From: JBELHR01 sp049606855 | Lineage (GTDB): Bacteria > Bacteroidota > Bacteroidia > Flavobacteriales > Flavobacteriaceae | Length of the DNA stretch: 64,000 bases | Direction: 5' to 3' | Assembly: GCA_049606855.1 (NCBI GenBank) | Contig: JBMYVY010000006.1 | Location: 56,381 to 120,380, forward strand | Program-made: the position numbers and the translations under genes | Notes under the pieces: model-generated | What the model saw: the letters and a program-made list of their open reading frames with translations, nothing else | Database searches by the model: none | Told to the model about the DNA's origin: nothing | In this document: positions 62,706 to 64,000 of the stretch, piece after piece | How positions within the stretch are numbered: position 1 is the stretch's first letter | Layout of the letters: each line of letters opens with the position of its first letter

Positions 62706-63932
62706 ATGGCAAACACTCCCTATATTCTCATAGACCGCATTTATATCGACCGCATTTCAAGAATTGCGTTAAACTTTAGATATCACCCAAAACTCATTGC
62801 CACAATCAAACAAATCCCCACGGCTACTTATTTACCTTCAAGGCGACTCTGGCATGTGGCTGACAAGGAACACCAAGTGAGAATGCTCAGCCAAGAATTG
62901 GCCCCTATAGCCCGTTTAATCTGGCGCATATCCAACCCCGGCAGCCCAAAAACAAAAAAACGCGCCCACGCAACCAAAGCCTCAAAAAACCTTGAACTCT
63001 CCCCCTACCTCCAAAACCTTTTGGAAGAGTACCGACTGGACCTCAAATCACAACTGCGATCGCGTTCAACCATACACACTTACACCAATATGATGGGCGC
63101 CTTTCTCTACCACCTCAAGGCACAACAAGTCGATCAAATTCAAACCTCATCGGCCAAAGACTATATCAAAAAAGTGCTTCTCCCCCGCCAATTAGCTACC
63201 TCTACCCACCGACAATTCATCGCAGCGCTCAAATCATTTTGTTTGACATATCCAGAAATCAACATCGATTTCAAGCAATTGCCTTATCCCAAAAAAGAAT
63301 CCAAAATTCCCACGGTACTCTCCCCTGAAGAAATCATTGATTTGATTCGCTCTACACGCAATCTCAAACACCGCGCGATTACCGCCATAATCTATGCCTC
63401 GGGCTTAAGGGTCTCAGAACTGATCAACCTCAAGCTCAAACACCTGGACTTCGACCGTCGCCAGGTACTGATCTATGGAGCCAAAGGCAACAAAGACCGT
63501 CAGGTCATGCTCGCAGAGAGTTTCATCCCCTTATTTCAAAATTATTTTGCAACATTCAGACCAATTCGCTACTTTGCAGAAGGAAAACCCGGAGACCGCT
63601 ATTCAGCCACCAGCATTCGGGCTTTTTTAAAAAGAAATTGCAAATTGGCGGGTATCACTAAACGTGTTACACCCCACACCTTGAGACATAGCTATGCGAC
63701 GCATTTGATGGAGAACGGAGTAGATATTAGGTATATCCAAGAGCTTCTAGGACACGCACGTCCAGAAACTACTATGATTTACACCCATGTAAGTCGCCGC
63801 GATCTTCTCTCCATAAAAAGCCCCCTTGACCTCGCTGCAAATCGCTTCCTCTCCCCGTCTTCCAAAAACAATAACAATCACCCAAACCTCCTGTTATCCC
63901 GTAACCTCTATGGGACTAACGAGACGGAGTAG
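62706..63932 (+). CDS. Tyrosine recombinase / integrase with extra N-terminal domain
   Basis: A 408-residue site-specific recombinase. Catalytic residues are complete: Arg235 (SGLRVSE), Lys260, His324-x-x-Arg327 (HTLRH), His350 (LLGHA) and nucleophile Tyr359 (MIYTH). A SAM-like core-binding domain lies at about 100-185. The first ~75 residues (RYHPKLIATIK...SRRLWH) form an added domain resembling the HARP-like motif found in some Bacteroidota recombinases. The tail IKSPLDLA is shared with integron integrases, but the ~20-residue IntI-specific insertion is absent. The coding strand is rich in C and A compared with neighbours. It is followed directly by an inverted-repeat motif at 63933. Role: mobile-element or integron-like integrase (inference). 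Confidence 0.9.
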   Translation: MANTPYILIDRIYIDRISRIALNFRYHPKLIATIKQIPTATYLPSRRLWHVADKEHQVRMLSQELAPIARLIWRISNPGSPKTKKRAHATKASKNLELSPYLQNLLEEYRLDLKSQLRSRSTIHTYTNMMGAFLYHLKAQQVDQIQTSSAKDYIKKVLLPRQLATSTHRQFIAALKSFCLTYPEINIDFKQLPYPKKESKIPTVLSPEEIIDLIRSTRNLKHRAITAIIYASGLRVSELINLKLKHLDFDRRQVLIYGAKGNKDRQVMLAESFIPLFQNYFATFRPIRYFAEGKPGDRYSATSIRAFLKRNCKLAGITKRVTPHTLRHSYATHLMENGVDIRYIQELLGHARPETTMIYTHVSRRDLLSIKSPLDLAANRFLSPSSKNNNNHPNLLLSRNLYGTNETE

Positions 63933-63957
63933 TGGCATATAACAAGTTAGCTGCAAT
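63933..63957 (+). other. Candidate recombination site after the integrase gene
   Basis: Directly after the integrase stop lies TGGCATATAAC, then AAGTTAG and CTGCAA. The 10-base TAAC-AA-GTTA (63940-63949) is an inverted repeat whose AAC and GTT ends resemble integron attachment-site boxes. It does not fit the strict GTTRRRY consensus. The rest of any hairpin would lie beyond 64000. It could also be a chance palindrome. Confidence 0.3.
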
Positions 63958-64000
63958 ACAACAATTTTGAAGGGTTTGTTATCAGAGAATTAATCTTTGT

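Noticed and set aside
62706..63932. Canonical class integron integrase (IntI)
   Set aside because: The IntI-specific additional helix region between the conserved Arg and HxxR boxes is missing; the stretch is about 60 rather than about 90-100 residues.
1..64000. CRISPR arrays, tRNA or rRNA genes
   Set aside because: No regularly spaced repeats, CCA-ended cloverleaf or rRNA segments were recognised by reading; a tRNAscan/CRISPR search could still confirm this.

Overview
The window reads as chromosomal DNA of a marine-type flavobacterium (Bacteroidota). It is AT-rich, and candidate promoters have the TAnnTTTG -7 box typical of this phylum instead of E. coli-like -10/-35 elements. Gene content points the same way: a TonB-dependent receptor, a single-subunit cytochrome b succinate dehydrogenase, the Bat aerotolerance operon, an IPExxxVDY family protein next to pyk, and a viroplasmin-type RNase H. 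No tRNA, rRNA, CRISPR array, prophage or insertion sequence was seen. Almost everything is core housekeeping gene content, and no intergenic stretch exceeds 300 bases.

Layout from left to right: (1) 1-2343, the 3' part of a TonB receptor ending in a strong UUCG-loop terminator. (2) 2438-4596, a membrane protein, an acyltransferase (plsC) and an acyl-ACP desaturase, followed by opposing nitrilase and beta-carbonic anhydrase genes. (3) 6095-9534, sdhCAB on the minus strand. (4) 9764-15798, two large secreted BNR-repeat proteins facing each other across one bidirectional terminator. (5) 15910-20390, Xaa-Pro aminopeptidase, BrnQ transporter, alpha/beta hydrolase and thiL. (6) 20578-28256, an outer-membrane protein, then the SUF iron-sulfur cluster system (sufA-sufB-sufC-sufD, an opposing serine hydrolase, then sufS and a thioredoxin-like protein). 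(7) 28259-29417, purN-rnhA. (8) 29589-33785, acpP-fabF-rnc-IPExxxVDY-pyk. (9) 33818-40026, a membrane M28 peptidase, a CBS-pair protein, a zinc-ribbon protein and a GH20/GH109-type amino-sugar pair. (10) 40138-48956, ssb, a 5-formyl-THF cyclo-ligase, tex, metG, an exported LD-carboxypeptidase, yraN, a TlpA-like protein and cvpA. (11) 48898-57972, the complete moxR-DUF58-batD-like-batA-batB-batC-batD-batE operon with a TIGR01777 epimerase at its end. (12) 58188-62621, a small lipoprotein, lpxH, a S41 protease, dCMP deaminase, a HupE-like protein, an outer-membrane protein and a CPXCG protein. (13) 62706-64000, a tyrosine recombinase followed at once by a short inverted-repeat motif that runs towards the window edge.

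The genes are tightly packed. Co-directional neighbours often overlap by 1, 4 or 8 bases (five instances of the 8-base ATG-NN-TAR arrangement), and convergent neighbours overlap at their 3' ends. Shared pathways are visible: lipid synthesis (plsC, desaturase, acpP-fabF, lpxH), Fe-S assembly feeding sdhB, folate and purine chemistry (purN, cyclo-ligase), and envelope stress and quality control (bat operon, S41 protease, TlpA-like proteins).

The only place with real promise of something undescribed is the right edge. There, a tyrosine recombinase with an extra N-terminal domain, and a coding strand rich in C and A, is followed directly by a TAAC-AA-GTTA site. This could be the start of an integron-like cassette array, but the evidence ends at base 64000. 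Function calls rest on motif recognition by eye; no database search was run.
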